From: Pseudomonadota bacterium
Lineage (GTDB): Bacteria > Desulfobacterota > Desulfobacteria > Desulfobacterales > Desulfobacteraceae
DNA length: 18,467 bases
Direction: 5' to 3'
Assembly: GCA_018812385.1 (NCBI GenBank)
Contig: JAHJDU010000560.1
Coordinates: 1-18,467, forward strand
The position numbers and the translations under genes are program-made. This document shows positions 7,163-15,325 of the stretch, one piece after another. Under the pieces are notes generated by a model. That model saw nothing but the letters and a program-made list of their open reading frames with translations, did not search any database and was not told where the DNA came from. How positions within the stretch are numbered: the first letter of the stretch is position 1; every line of letters starts with the position of its first letter.

Positions 7163-9280
7163 ATGCGACTTAAAATCATCATATTAATATTAGCTTTATT
7201 TGCTTTTTTGTCGGCTGCCGCCGGGGGTTTTTTCTATTATTACTCTTTTCGAAAAGCTGCTTTTCAAAAAACAGAAGCTGACGCATATTCCAGACTGAAC
7301 CTTTTAACAGACCAGCTATCCACCTATCTTTCAGAACATATCAAGCCGGTTAAGACCCTGTCCGGTATCAAAGAATTGGCCATAGCGCTTGACGATACCA
7401 ATCTGGAATCGATTTACAATGCCAATCAGATTCTTGATAATTTTACAAAATCCCTTGATCTTGAAGTCAGCTATCTTATGGATAAAAATGGGGTTACCTT
7501 ATGTTCGAGCAATCGAAATGCCAAAGACAGTTTTGTGGGAAAAGATTTTTCTTTCAGACCCTACTATACAAAAGCCATTATTGGAATACCTGCAACCTAT
7601 CTTGCCCTTGGCACCACTTCCAGAAAAAGAGGCGTTTACTACTCTCACCCTGTTTATGATAAAACCCATAGCCATATCCTTGGAGTTGCTATTATTAAGG
7701 CTTCTGTGGAATTTGTTGAAACAAAGCTGTTTCCAAAATCTGATGATACGCTCCTTTTCGTTGATCCTGATGGTGTTATTTTTATCTCCAACAAAAACAG
7801 CTTGAAATTTAATTTCCTATGGGAACCGGATGAAAAAAAAATCCACACCATAGAAAATTCCAGACAATTTGGTAATGGTCCCTGGACCTGGACCGGGTTT
7901 TCAAAGAAACAAACCGGTTATGTAACAGATAAAAACAATGCCCAATACCTTTTTTCAAGCCTGGCTGTGACAAATTATCCTGACTGGAAAATCATTAGCT
8001 TAAGAAACTACAAAGAAATTACAAAGCAGGTATCCAAGCCCTTTGTCAGGGTTATCGGACCTGCTATCATATCTGTATTAATCCTGACCGGTATTCTGGT
8101 GTTGATTCTTTACCTGCTGGGGATCCAGGAAATTACAAAACGTAAAAAAGCAGAAAAAAAACTTCGGCTCAGTGAAGAAAGATACAGACATATCTACCAC
8201 AAAACCCCGGTCATGCTTCATTCAATTGATATTGCCGGACGGATTATCAGGGTTTCTGATCACTGGGTAGAAGTGATGGGACAAAAAAGGGAATATGTCA
8301 TTGGCAAACAGCTCATCAGTTTTTTTACACCTGAATCAAAAAAATATGCAATCAATGTTATTTTCCCTATATTTTTAAGCACTGGATTTTGTAAAGATGT
8401 TCCCTATACCTATGTTAAAAAGAATGGCGAAAGAATGGATATCCTGCTCTCATGTTATGGGGTAAGGGATGAGAACGGCGATGTTATCCGATCCCTGGCC
8501 GTGAGTGTGGATGTAACGGAAAAGAATCGTACTCAAAGAGATCTTCAAATCGCTAAGGAAAAGCTATCGCAATATTCTCAGGATCTTGAACAGCAGGTCA
8601 AAAAGAGAACTGTCCAGCTTGAAAAAGCCCAGGATAATTTAAAAAACCTGTCCAAAAATATTATTGCCTCCCAGGAAAGGGAAAAAGCACTGGTTGCAGG
8701 GGAACTCCATGATCACCTGGGGCAGGTGCTGACTGCCCTGCGTATCGATGCGGTATGGGTTGAAAAGTTTTTAAAACGCTTTGATGAAAATGCCGGAAAC
8801 AGGGCCGGGAAAATGTGTTCATTAATCGATGATACCATTAATGATGTCAGGGACATGGCCTACCGCTTAAGGCCACGTGTGCTGGATGACCTTGGACTTG
8901 TCGATGCATTGGAATCTTTGTTATCTGATTTTGAAAAACGCTCTAATGTTTCATGTGTGTTCAAGCACGATGAAATCCCTAAAATCAATACTACGCTTTC
9001 TACTGCTTTATATAGAATCGGTCAGGAAGCTGTGACCAACTCCCTTCGCCACTCAAATGCCACCACCATTATAGTTGAATTAAAAACAAAAGATGAGGAT
9101 ATCATTCTATTCATACAGGACAACGGGTGCGGCTTTGATGTTCTCAATAACAACGGTGTTAATGGATTCGGCCTTGAGGGAATGAGAGAGCGGGCCAATC
9201 TTGTTGGTGGAAAACTTGATATCTCTTCCCGATTGTCCCAGGGAACAAGTATTTGCTGTAAAGTAAAAGTAAAAGGATAA
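7163..9280 (+). CDS. NarL-family membrane sensor histidine kinase (extracytoplasmic sensor, PAS, HisKA_3, HATPase)
   Basis: Membrane kinase of a two-component system. Taking ATG 7163 it has 705 residues. An upstream in-frame TTG at 7127 would add 12 residues before the first membrane helix and lacks a well-placed ribosome site. Domains in order: TM1 (about 4-27); an extracytoplasmic Cache/PDC-like sensor (about 30-290, with SYLMDKNGVTLCSS, FRPYYTKAI and VYYSHPVYD); TM2 (about 296-322); a PAS domain (about 335-456); a coiled coil (about 457-500); the dimerisation domain with phospho-acceptor His516 in GELHDHLGQVL; and a HATPase with GQEAVTNSLRHS (about 620), DNGCGFD (about 653) and GLEGMRERA. 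The response regulator starts four bases after the stop. The ligand is unknown; Cache domains of this type often bind small organic acids. Confidence 0.93.
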   Translation: MRLKIIILILALFAFLSAAAGGFFYYYSFRKAAFQKTEADAYSRLNLLTDQLSTYLSEHIKPVKTLSGIKELAIALDDTNLESIYNANQILDNFTKSLDLEVSYLMDKNGVTLCSSNRNAKDSFVGKDFSFRPYYTKAIIGIPATYLALGTTSRKRGVYYSHPVYDKTHSHILGVAIIKASVEFVETKLFPKSDDTLLFVDPDGVIFISNKNSLKFNFLWEPDEKKIHTIENSRQFGNGPWTWTGFSKKQTGYVTDKNNAQYLFSSLAVTNYPDWKIISLRNYKEITKQVSKPFVRVIGPAIISVLILTGILVLILYLLGIQEITKRKKAEKKLRLSEERYRHIYHKTPVMLHSIDIAGRIIRVSDHWVEVMGQKREYVIGKQLISFFTPESKKYAINVIFPIFLSTGFCKDVPYTYVKKNGERMDILLSCYGVRDENGDVIRSLAVSVDVTEKNRTQRDLQIAKEKLSQYSQDLEQQVKKRTVQLEKAQDNLKNLSKNIIASQEREKALVAGELHDHLGQVLTALRIDAVWVEKFLKRFDENAGNRAGKMCSLIDDTINDVRDMAYRLRPRVLDDLGLVDALESLLSDFEKRSNVSCVFKHDEIPKINTTLSTALYRIGQEAVTNSLRHSNATTIIVELKTKDEDIILFIQDNGCGFDVLNNNGVNGFGLEGMRERANLVGGKLDISSRLSQGTSICCKVKVKG

Positions 9281-9283
9281 TGC

Positions 9284-9922
9284 ATGATTAAGGTACTTCT
9301 TGCCGATGACCACTATATTGTCCGGGAAGGCTTAAGAAAAGTTCTGGAAGACAGTAATGAGATTGAGGTGATTGCTGAAGCAGCGGATGGTGAAACTGCT
9401 TTGGATGAGGCTATAAATAAAAAACCTGATGTTGCCGTGATTGATATTTCCATGCCAGGCATGGATGGACTTGAGGTGGTGGCCCGGTTAACCAGTTATT
9501 GTTCGGATGTGCCAGTCCTTATTTTGACCATGCATGATGAAGAGCAATATGTTATCAGGGCAATAGAAGCAGGCGCCATGGGATATGTCACAAAGCAGTC
9601 TGCTCCTGAACAGCTTGTGGCAGCTGTAAAAAAAATCCATGCAGGAGGAAGATATTTAACTGAAAAGGCAAGTGAGGCCTTGGCCCTAAGAGTGATCCGG
9701 GGAAATAAAAGTGGGAGCCTTACAGAATCCCTGTCCATGAGAGAACTTCAGGTTTTACGAAAGCTTGCCATGGGCTCGACAAACAGGGAAATAGCAATAT
9801 CCTATAATATCAGTATCAAAACCGTTGATACCTATCGATCCAGAATATTAAAAAAACTGAATATAAGAAACAATGCCGAATTGTCCAGGTATGCCATTCA
9901 AAACAAACTGGTGGAATTATAA
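9284..9922 (+). CDS. LuxR/NarL-type response regulator
   Basis: Cognate regulator of the kinase just upstream. The receiver domain (residues 1-120) has the acidic pair D8/D9, phospho-acceptor D54 in VIDISMPGMDG, T82 and K104, all in the expected places. The C-terminal GerE-type helix-turn-helix (about 148-208) reads SMRELQVLRKLAMGSTNREIA then ISIKTVDTYRSRILKKL. The 212-residue length is standard. AGGA lies six to seven bases before the ATG. The stop lies one base from the stop of the convergent marR-type gene. Targets are not visible here; the TRAP transporter downstream is a candidate by proximity only. Confidence 0.95.
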   Translation: MIKVLLADDHYIVREGLRKVLEDSNEIEVIAEAADGETALDEAINKKPDVAVIDISMPGMDGLEVVARLTSYCSDVPVLILTMHDEEQYVIRAIEAGAMGYVTKQSAPEQLVAAVKKIHAGGRYLTEKASEALALRVIRGNKSGSLTESLSMRELQVLRKLAMGSTNREIAISYNISIKTVDTYRSRILKKLNIRNNAELSRYAIQNKLVEL

Positions 9923-9923
9923 T

Positions 9924-10376
9924 TTACTGATTCAGCCGGTCAAAATTAGAAAATATTTTATTTAAGGTGGCTTTGCACTGGGCCATTTCTTTTGAAGGAA
10001 TTTCCTGTTCTGCCTCTTCTAATAATTCTTCAACAACGGCAATCAAATCTGCTTTAAAATCTTTGGCTTTATTGGTCAAATAGACCAGTTTGCTTCTCTT
10101 ATCATTCCTGTCCGGGATTCTTAACACAATATTCTTTTTTTCCAGGACATTTAAAAGTCTTGTAATGGCAGCCTTGTCTTTGACTGCTATATTGGAAAGC
10201 TCCTGTTGGGTCTGCCCGTCTTTGCGATACAGATGAACAAGGATGCTCCACTGCTCATAACTTACGTCAAACCCGGCATCTGAAAATTTTTTAGTCAGCC
10301 TTTTAATAATTGACCTGGATGTTCGGCCAACTAAATATGCAATAGATGTGTCAATAACTTTCTCAAATGTTTCCAT
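9924..10376 (-). CDS. MarR-family transcriptional regulator
   Basis: About 150 residues with winged helix-turn-helix features: VSYEQWSILVHLYRKDGQTQQELSNIAVKDKAAITRLLNVLEKK is the helix-turn-helix region, split here only by description, and RIPDRNDKRSKLVYLT forms the wing typical of MarR. Helical arms for dimerisation flank it. I prefer ATG 10376 to the in-frame TTG at 10397. It is convergent with the response regulator and co-directional with the TRAP genes, but a strong terminator lies between it and the permease, so it probably has its own promoter in 10377-10547. No Cys-based redox switch is obvious (one Cys, near the C-terminus). The ligand and regulon are unknown; the TRAP operon is a possible target. 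Confidence 0.9.
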   Translation of the reverse strand: METFEKVIDTSIAYLVGRTSRSIIKRLTKKFSDAGFDVSYEQWSILVHLYRKDGQTQQELSNIAVKDKAAITRLLNVLEKKNIVLRIPDRNDKRSKLVYLTNKAKDFKADLIAVVEELLEEAEQEIPSKEMAQCKATLNKIFSNFDRLNQ

Positions 10377-10547
10377 ATAATTATGTCTTATTTTCAAATT
10401 TAAAGTATTATCAAATCAATAAGTCTTTATCATCACAAATGTAATTTATTCCAGCTTGCTAAGCTTTCTTCCACCTAATATTGTACAAAATCGTTGATGA
10501 TGCAACTAATTTTTTCAATAAAAAATTTATTGTTCATGAAAATAAAA
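10377..10547 (-). promoter_or_regulatory. Upstream region of the MarR gene
   Basis: AT-rich region read on the - strand toward the marR-type gene. It contains two small dyads that could be operators: CAATAAA-AAA-TTTATTG at 10516-10532 and AGCTT-GCT-AAGCT at 10453-10465. MarR proteins commonly bind AT-rich inverted repeats in their own promoter, but nothing here proves that. No clean -35/-10 pair is visible. Confidence 0.35.
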
Positions 10548-10586
10548 AAATCACTCCTGACAAAAACAAAATGTCCGGAGTGATTT
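10548..10586. terminator. Bidirectional intrinsic terminator after the TRAP permease
   Basis: A perfect 10-bp inverted repeat AAATCACTCC / GGAGTGATTT, extended inside the loop by GACA/TGTC after one mismatch. On the - strand (the direction of the TRAP operon) it is followed by a T-rich run (TTTTTTTATTTT); on the + strand by TTTAATTTAATTTTTTTTT. It separates the TRAP genes from the marR-type gene. Confidence 0.88.
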
Positions 10587-10612
10587 AATTTAATTTTTTT
10601 TTAAAAAGTTTT

Positions 10613-12343
10613 TTATGCTGGATTTTTTTTAAAAAAACCTTTTATCGTGCCAATCCAGATACCGCTGAGTAACCATGAATAGGCCCAGGTTCCAAATAAA
10701 ATTAAAACAAAAGCTTTAATAATATCGGTTGTGCTGCCATCAAGGGAAAATCCTGGCACATATCCGAAAAGTATGGGACCAAGGTATAAAAATTTTGCAA
10801 ACTTGAATGATGTAAAGGCGGTTTTCCACATGTTTGCTTTTGCAATGGTTGCACCGGCAAATGCGGCAATACAGACCGGGGGTGTTATATTGGAATCCTG
10901 TGACAGCCAGTAAACAATCATATGGGCTGCAATTTCATTTACTCCCAGATGGGTCAGAGCTGGAACAGCGACCACTGCAGTAATCAGATAGGCTGCAGTC
11001 ACCGGCACGCCCATTCCCAGCACAAGGGATGCAAGGGCTATCAGGAAGATGGTCAGCAATAAAGAACCGCCTGCCAGGTGAATCACAATATCAGCAAAGG
11101 TCAGCACCAGACCGGAGAATGTCAAAACGCCGATAATAATCCCGATAATACCCACGGTTGCACCAATCTTGAGACTGTTTTCAGTCCCTTCTCTTGCAGC
11201 TATAATAAATCGTTTGGGACCGATCCTTGTCTCTTTTCTTGCCCAACTGATGACAATACAGGATATAAGCCCCAGAATGGCTGAGTAACCGGGTGAAAAT
11301 CCATAGAGCATAAAAATCGTAATGACAACCAAGGGAAGAATATAAAACCATTCTTTCTTAAAAATTTCCATGGCCGAAACTTCTGATTTTTCACCCACAA
11401 TATTATGTATCTTGGCATAATAATGGACCATACAGAAAACACTGAAAAAATACATCAAGGCGGGAAATATAGCCACCAGCATGATGGTTGAGTAGGGTAC
11501 GCCTGTGAGCTCTGCCATGATGAAACCGCCGGCACCCATAATGGGGGGCATGAACATTCCGCCAATGGAAGCAGCAGGCTCTATGCCTCCTGCAATATGG
11601 GGTTTAAATCCTGCTTTTTTCATCATGGGAATGGTGAACATGCCTGTGGAAACAACGTTTGCAATGGCCGATCCTGAAATGGAACCAAAAAGTCCAGATG
11701 CAATAACCGAAACCTTGGCAGGCCCGCCAATTGTATGACCCACAGCAGCAAGGGGCCAATCAATAAAAAATTTCTGAGCCCCGCATTTTTCTAAAAAAGC
11801 GCCAAAGAGCACAAACAAAATAACATAGGTGGCCAGAACACTGGCCATAATTCCAAACACGCCGTCACTTTTATAAAATATACTGACACACAATTCAGTA
11901 AAAGGAGCGCCTGCATGGGAAACCAGATCCGGTGCCAGATACCCGTAAACTCCATAGGTCAGCATTACTACGCCTAAAAAGACAAACACATTGCCCACCA
12001 CTCGTCTGGCAAGTTCAATTCCAATTAAAACACCTATGATGGCAAACACCATATCCGTTGTTGTTTCAGCACCTGTCCGGTAATTAATGACCTCAAACAT
12101 ATAGATCCAGTATCCGATGGAGACAAGGGAAAGGAGAATTAGGGTATAGTCCACTACCCGCATAATCTTAGATTTGGACTTATACAATAGGAAGACAAGA
12201 ACATAGGTTATAATGACATAAACTCCCCTGTGATACTGGGTTGCCATGGGTTGAATGATCGCAGCATAGGAGTAAAAAACGACCAGGATCACTGAGCATG
12301 CGTCAAATACGATTTGCTCAAATCTATTTAGCTTTTCGTACAC
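10613..12343 (-). CDS. TRAP transporter permease, fused 4TM/12TM (DctQM-type, TAXI system)
   Basis: Integral membrane permease of a tripartite ATP-independent periplasmic transporter, with the small DctQ-like and large DctM-like subunits fused. The 576 residues contain about 15 hydrophobic segments. The N-terminal four-helix part is followed by the DctM core with GLFGSISGSAIANVVSTG, GGIEPAASIGGMFMPPIMGAGGFIMAE and, near the C-terminus, LGMGVPVTAAYLI and QDSNITPPVCIAA. It is somewhat shorter than many fused TRAP permeases, mostly in the C-terminal region. The start is GTG at 12343, chosen because AGGAAGG ends six bases upstream. It follows the TAXI receptor gene in the same direction with a stem-loop between. 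The substrate is unknown; characterised TAXI systems carry organic acids such as dicarboxylates or glutamate. Confidence 0.95.
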   Translation of the reverse strand: MYEKLNRFEQIVFDACSVILVVFYSYAAIIQPMATQYHRGVYVIITYVLVFLLYKSKSKIMRVVDYTLILLSLVSIGYWIYMFEVINYRTGAETTTDMVFAIIGVLIGIELARRVVGNVFVFLGVVMLTYGVYGYLAPDLVSHAGAPFTELCVSIFYKSDGVFGIMASVLATYVILFVLFGAFLEKCGAQKFFIDWPLAAVGHTIGGPAKVSVIASGLFGSISGSAIANVVSTGMFTIPMMKKAGFKPHIAGGIEPAASIGGMFMPPIMGAGGFIMAELTGVPYSTIMLVAIFPALMYFFSVFCMVHYYAKIHNIVGEKSEVSAMEIFKKEWFYILPLVVITIFMLYGFSPGYSAILGLISCIVISWARKETRIGPKRFIIAAREGTENSLKIGATVGIIGIIIGVLTFSGLVLTFADIVIHLAGGSLLLTIFLIALASLVLGMGVPVTAAYLITAVVAVPALTHLGVNEIAAHMIVYWLSQDSNITPPVCIAAFAGATIAKANMWKTAFTSFKFAKFLYLGPILFGYVPGFSLDGSTTDIIKAFVLILFGTWAYSWLLSGIWIGTIKGFFKKNPA

Positions 12344-12420
12344 GATTTGCCTTCCTGTTTTTGTAAATCTCTGGAAACATGTTTCAAATCTGTCCCCAAT
12401 GATTCAGTTACCGGTTAGAG

Positions 12421-12453
12421 GATACGGGTTTTCTTGAATTAAAAACCCGTATC
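12421..12453 (-). other. Intercistronic stem-loop between TAXI receptor and TRAP permease genes
   Basis: A perfect 12-bp inverted repeat GATACGGGTTTT / AAAACCCGTATC around a 9-base loop. On the transcribed (-) strand it is not followed by a T-run, so it looks less like a full terminator and more like a partial terminator or 3'-end stabiliser that would leave more receptor than permease mRNA, as is common for binding-protein transporters. Confidence 0.7.
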
Positions 12454-12487
12454 TTTAATAATTAATACTCTTAAAACTAACGTGTGT

Positions 12488-13453
12488 CTATTTTAAAATA
12501 CCTTTATCTTTCCAGAATTTTTCAGCACCTGGATGGAAAGGAGTTACAACACCGTCAGCGCCGGTTGCAAGGGCCATCTTCTTAAATGTCTTTTTCGCAG
12601 CATGCATATGGGCCAGGCCCTCATCTGTATAAATCAAGGAAAGTATTTTATATACATCATCTGCAGATACTTTTGAATTGGCTACCCAGAGGGCTGAGTC
12701 CTGAAAGGAAGGAGAGTCATAATCTACACCTTTATAAGTATTGGCAGGGACAGACAATTTTGCAAAGTATGGATATTTCTTATAAAATCCGCCCGCTGTG
12801 GCATCTGCATCAAGGTTTACAAGGGCAATGTCATTTGTCTGTGCAGCCATGATGACAGCACCGCTCGGAAAAGCTGTAAACAGCCAGAAAGCATCCAGTT
12901 GGTTGTTACCAAATGCCTGTGCTGCATCATTGTAGCCCATTGCATTTCTTTCAATTTTATCCCAGACACCCATGTGACTAAAAAAAAGCTCACAGTTTGC
13001 AAATGCTCCAGAACCGGCATTACCAACACCCACTTTTTTGCCAACCAGATCTTTTACACTTTTAATTCCAGAGCCCGCACGGACAATAAGCTGACCCGGT
13101 GCTCCATAGAGCCATGCAACAGCCAGAACATCTTCATATTTATTGGTATCATTTTTCATCATACCGTTTCGACCCAGATAAACATGACCGGAATAAACAA
13201 CACTAAACTGCTGTTTACCATCATTTGTTTTTCTAAGGTTTTCCACTGAACCTGCTGAAGACTGTGCCTGAATTTTAAACTCGGCAGCATCTTTTAGGGG
13301 GCCATACACCTGGACTGCATTAGCAACCACCTGGAATGTTCCTCCTGCAGGGCCGCCACCGAATACTAGTCTTTCTTTTGTAAAGGCTGTCTGACAAAAT
13401 GCCATGGTGAGTACAGCGATAAACCCAATGATCAATAAATGTTTACTTTTCAT
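12488..13453 (-). CDS. TAXI-family TRAP transporter solute-binding receptor
   Basis: Periplasmic receptor of a TRAP transporter of the TAXI type. The N-terminal 25 residues are a signal peptide: Lys-rich start, hydrophobic core LLIIGFIAVLTMAF and a probable cleavage around residues 23-25. The mature protein begins RLVFGGGPAGGTF, the typical TAXI start, followed by QSSAGSVENL, VKDLVGKKVGVGNAGSG and DAFWLFTAFPSGAV. Its 321 residues are normal. AGGAGG ends five bases before the ATG, a near-ideal ribosome site. It is the first gene of the transport operon and hands substrate to the fused permease. The substrate cannot be told from the sequence alone. Confidence 0.95.
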   Translation of the reverse strand: MKSKHLLIIGFIAVLTMAFCQTAFTKERLVFGGGPAGGTFQVVANAVQVYGPLKDAAEFKIQAQSSAGSVENLRKTNDGKQQFSVVYSGHVYLGRNGMMKNDTNKYEDVLAVAWLYGAPGQLIVRAGSGIKSVKDLVGKKVGVGNAGSGAFANCELFFSHMGVWDKIERNAMGYNDAAQAFGNNQLDAFWLFTAFPSGAVIMAAQTNDIALVNLDADATAGGFYKKYPYFAKLSVPANTYKGVDYDSPSFQDSALWVANSKVSADDVYKILSLIYTDEGLAHMHAAKKTFKKMALATGADGVVTPFHPGAEKFWKDKGILK

Positions 13454-13704
13454 ACGATCCTCCTGTGTTTGGTGTTAAAACATAAAAATCCTTTTTTACC
13501 ATTTAGCAGGCTACTAATATGGAGTCAAAGAATCAATTGGAATATTTCTGATTATAGTGTAGGTAAATTTCTTACAAACACCATCTGTTTGAGCTGTTTC
13601 CCCGGGCAATATCCATTTCCCAGGACTCTAACAAAAACAATGTCCATGCGATTCCAGCGTCAAAATTTTTAATGGGGCTTATATGAAAACCCTTTTAAAA
13701 AGAC
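13454..13704 (-). promoter_or_regulatory. Upstream region of the TAXI-TRAP operon
   Basis: 251 bases without a gene. On the - strand TATAAT at 13556-13551 is preceded, 15-17 bases further up, by TTGTAA/GTTTGT-like sequence, a plausible sigma-70 promoter giving a leader of about 90-100 bases. A short GC-rich repeat, CCCGGG with CCCAGG (about 13601-13624), could form a 6-bp stem but has no T-run. No sigma-54 type element is seen. The mini-siroheme gene's transcript also runs into this region. Confidence 0.4.
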
Positions 13705-14499
13705 TTATTTTTTATCAATAATCTGATCCACGGAAGAGAGGATATGGGAAAACCTCTGGCCGTTTTTAGACTTTTCTTTATAAAATTTCAGGCACTTTTG
13801 AACGATGCACATTACTTCATCACGGGTATGGACTCCCGGAACTTCCATGGCAAGCCTGGGATGACGTCCCAATCTTCCGCCAAGCATAACCCGAAAACCT
13901 TTTTCTTTTTCCCCAATGGTTCCAGTGGGACACGCCCTTATACACTTAGCACACATGAGGCATTGACCATAATCAATCAAAGGTGTTTCTTTTTCTTTAT
14001 CCAGTGTAACAGCGTTTTCATCACAACCCTCCACGCAGGAGCTGCAAAGGGTGCAGGCTTCATCGAAAATCCCGGGAAGAACCGATCCAATGATACCGAT
14101 ATCCACGATCTGGGGCCTTGAGCAGGCATTAGGGCAATCGGAAAGAGCGACCCTGAACTCGTGGTGGAACTTTAGATCTCCTTTTACATTCTCTTTTAAA
14201 AAGGAAAGGATATTCTCTTTTTTCATAATGGCTTCAATATCTTTTGCAAGCTGGGTGCACGAATTTGCCGTGTTCGGACATCCGGCACCCCCAAAGCAGG
14301 TGGTGACCTCATACCCTTTGATATCTTTTTCCATCCCGCCTTTAGACAAGAACTTTTGTTTCAACTCAGTCACATCTGACAATTCAATAGATGTCTTTCC
14401 CTTTTGCCCAACAAAATCTTCAACTTTTTTTTTAACTTGTTTCCTTACAAAAAATGGGACTTTTAAAATGGCATTTTCTGCATCGCTGGACCACTTCAT
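13705..14499 (-). CDS. Mini siroheme-type protein: PCP_red + sulfite-reductase-like 4Fe-4S + two ferredoxin clusters
   Basis: 264 residues in three parts. Residues 1-50 (W3, IL-KVPFFVRK, KVEDFVGQKGKTSIEL) resemble the PCP_red domain known from light-independent protochlorophyllide reductase. Residues 60-140 carry the siroheme/4Fe-4S signature of sulfite and nitrite reductases: C68-x5-C74 (CFGGAGC) and C122-x3-C126 (DCPNAC). Two ferredoxin motifs follow: C149/152/155/159 and C180/183/186/190. It lacks the large substrate domains of full dissimilatory sulfite reductase. It resembles the small Asr/Fsr-like siroheme proteins of anaerobes, so it may bind siroheme and reduce a small anion, or only transfer electrons. 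Its ATG overlaps the upstream ferredoxin-protein stop (ATGA), so the two are probably a functional pair. Domain calls are fairly firm; activity is unknown. Confidence 0.85.
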   Translation of the reverse strand: MKWSSDAENAILKVPFFVRKQVKKKVEDFVGQKGKTSIELSDVTELKQKFLSKGGMEKDIKGYEVTTCFGGAGCPNTANSCTQLAKDIEAIMKKENILSFLKENVKGDLKFHHEFRVALSDCPNACSRPQIVDIGIIGSVLPGIFDEACTLCSSCVEGCDENAVTLDKEKETPLIDYGQCLMCAKCIRACPTGTIGEKEKGFRVMLGGRLGRHPRLAMEVPGVHTRDEVMCIVQKCLKFYKEKSKNGQRFSHILSSVDQIIDKK

Positions 14500-15251
14500 G
14501 AAAGTATTTGTCCACGGGCACTGATCACAACTTCTTTAAGCGGGATATCAACAGCTGATTTTTCAAGAGCCTTCTTAATAATTATCGGCATGGCAGAACA
14601 GCAAGGCACTTCCATGACAACGGATGTGATACTTTTTATCCCTGACACTTTAAATACCTGGGAGAGCTTTTCAACATATTCTTCAGCATTATCAAATTTG
14701 GGGCATCCTATCATCACAGCATTTCCTTTTAAGAAATCTGCATGAAATGTGGGATAGGCCACAGGCACGCAATCGGCTGCAATCACTAGATCTGCGCCTT
14801 TTAGAAAAGGCGCACCCGCCGGAACCAGCTTGATCTGAACCGGCCAGTGGCCCAGACAGGATGTACCGCCGGATGTCTGCCCGGGTGCCTGCATTATTGG
14901 TTTATTGGCACAGGCGCAAGACCCTTCCCCTGCTGTTGGGAATGTGCTGATTGTTGAAGAAGGACACCCGCAGGCAAGAGGAGCGGCATCTTTTTTATCT
15001 GTTTTCTGCTGTTTCAACAACTTTTCAACAGCTTCTTCATCAAAATCATCTGCCTCTCTTTCTATAATTTTTAAAGCATCCTGGAGACAGTCACCAATAC
15101 ACGCCCCTAAACCGTCGCAATATTTATCTGCAATCACTTTTGCCTTGCCATCTATAATTTGAATCGCACCTTCTGCACAGGCAAGTACGCAGTTTCCGCA
15201 GCCATCACACAATTCTTCATCTATTTTGATTATTTTTCTCATCACTTTCAT
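14496..15251 (-). CDS. Ferredoxin-like iron-sulfur protein with Cys-rich C-terminal domain
   Basis: 251 residues from ATG 15251, chosen because GAGGGAG lies just upstream; an ATG at 15266 precedes that site. The N-terminal dicluster region has a full [4Fe-4S] motif C15/C18/C21/C25, but the second motif, CDGLGACIGDC, has Leu48 where the second Cys would be (C45, C51, C55 remain), suggesting a [3Fe-4S] or altered cluster. A linker with CGCPS and CACANK leads to a domain with SCLGHWPVQIKLVP, IAADCVPVAYPTFH, MIGCPKFDN and EVPCCSAMP, which look like further metal or cluster ligands. It is translationally coupled to the mini-siroheme gene and is a likely electron donor to it or to Hcp. I do not recognise an enzymatic name for it. 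Confidence 0.85.
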   Translation of the reverse strand: MKVMRKIIKIDEELCDGCGNCVLACAEGAIQIIDGKAKVIADKYCDGLGACIGDCLQDALKIIEREADDFDEEAVEKLLKQQKTDKKDAAPLACGCPSSTISTFPTAGEGSCACANKPIMQAPGQTSGGTSCLGHWPVQIKLVPAGAPFLKGADLVIAADCVPVAYPTFHADFLKGNAVMIGCPKFDNAEEYVEKLSQVFKVSGIKSITSVVMEVPCCSAMPIIIKKALEKSAVDIPLKEVVISARGQILS

Positions 15252-15280
15252 AATAGTCTCCCTCATTCTATATTGATTTG

Positions 15281-15313
15281 AATTATAAGCATTCTTCTGG
15301 TTCGCTTATGATT
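15281..15313 (-). other. Intercistronic stem-loop between the HD-protein and ferredoxin-like genes
   Basis: AATTATAAGC pairs with GCTTATGATT (10 bp with one T-G pair) around a 13-base loop, in the 74-base gap between the HD-protein stop and the ferredoxin-protein start. No T-run follows on the transcribed strand, so it may tune or process the transcript rather than end it. Confidence 0.5.
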
Positions 15314-15325
15314 CAACATTATTTC

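Noticed and set aside
8874..8879. Third CACGTG as a possible parS site in the kinase gene
   Set aside because: The flanks (GGC on the left, TGC on the right) do not continue the parS palindrome, so it is only a chance hexamer.
13439..13672. + strand open frame in the gap upstream of the TAXI gene
   Set aside because: It overlaps the TAXI start and promoter region, has no ribosome site and no recognisable features.
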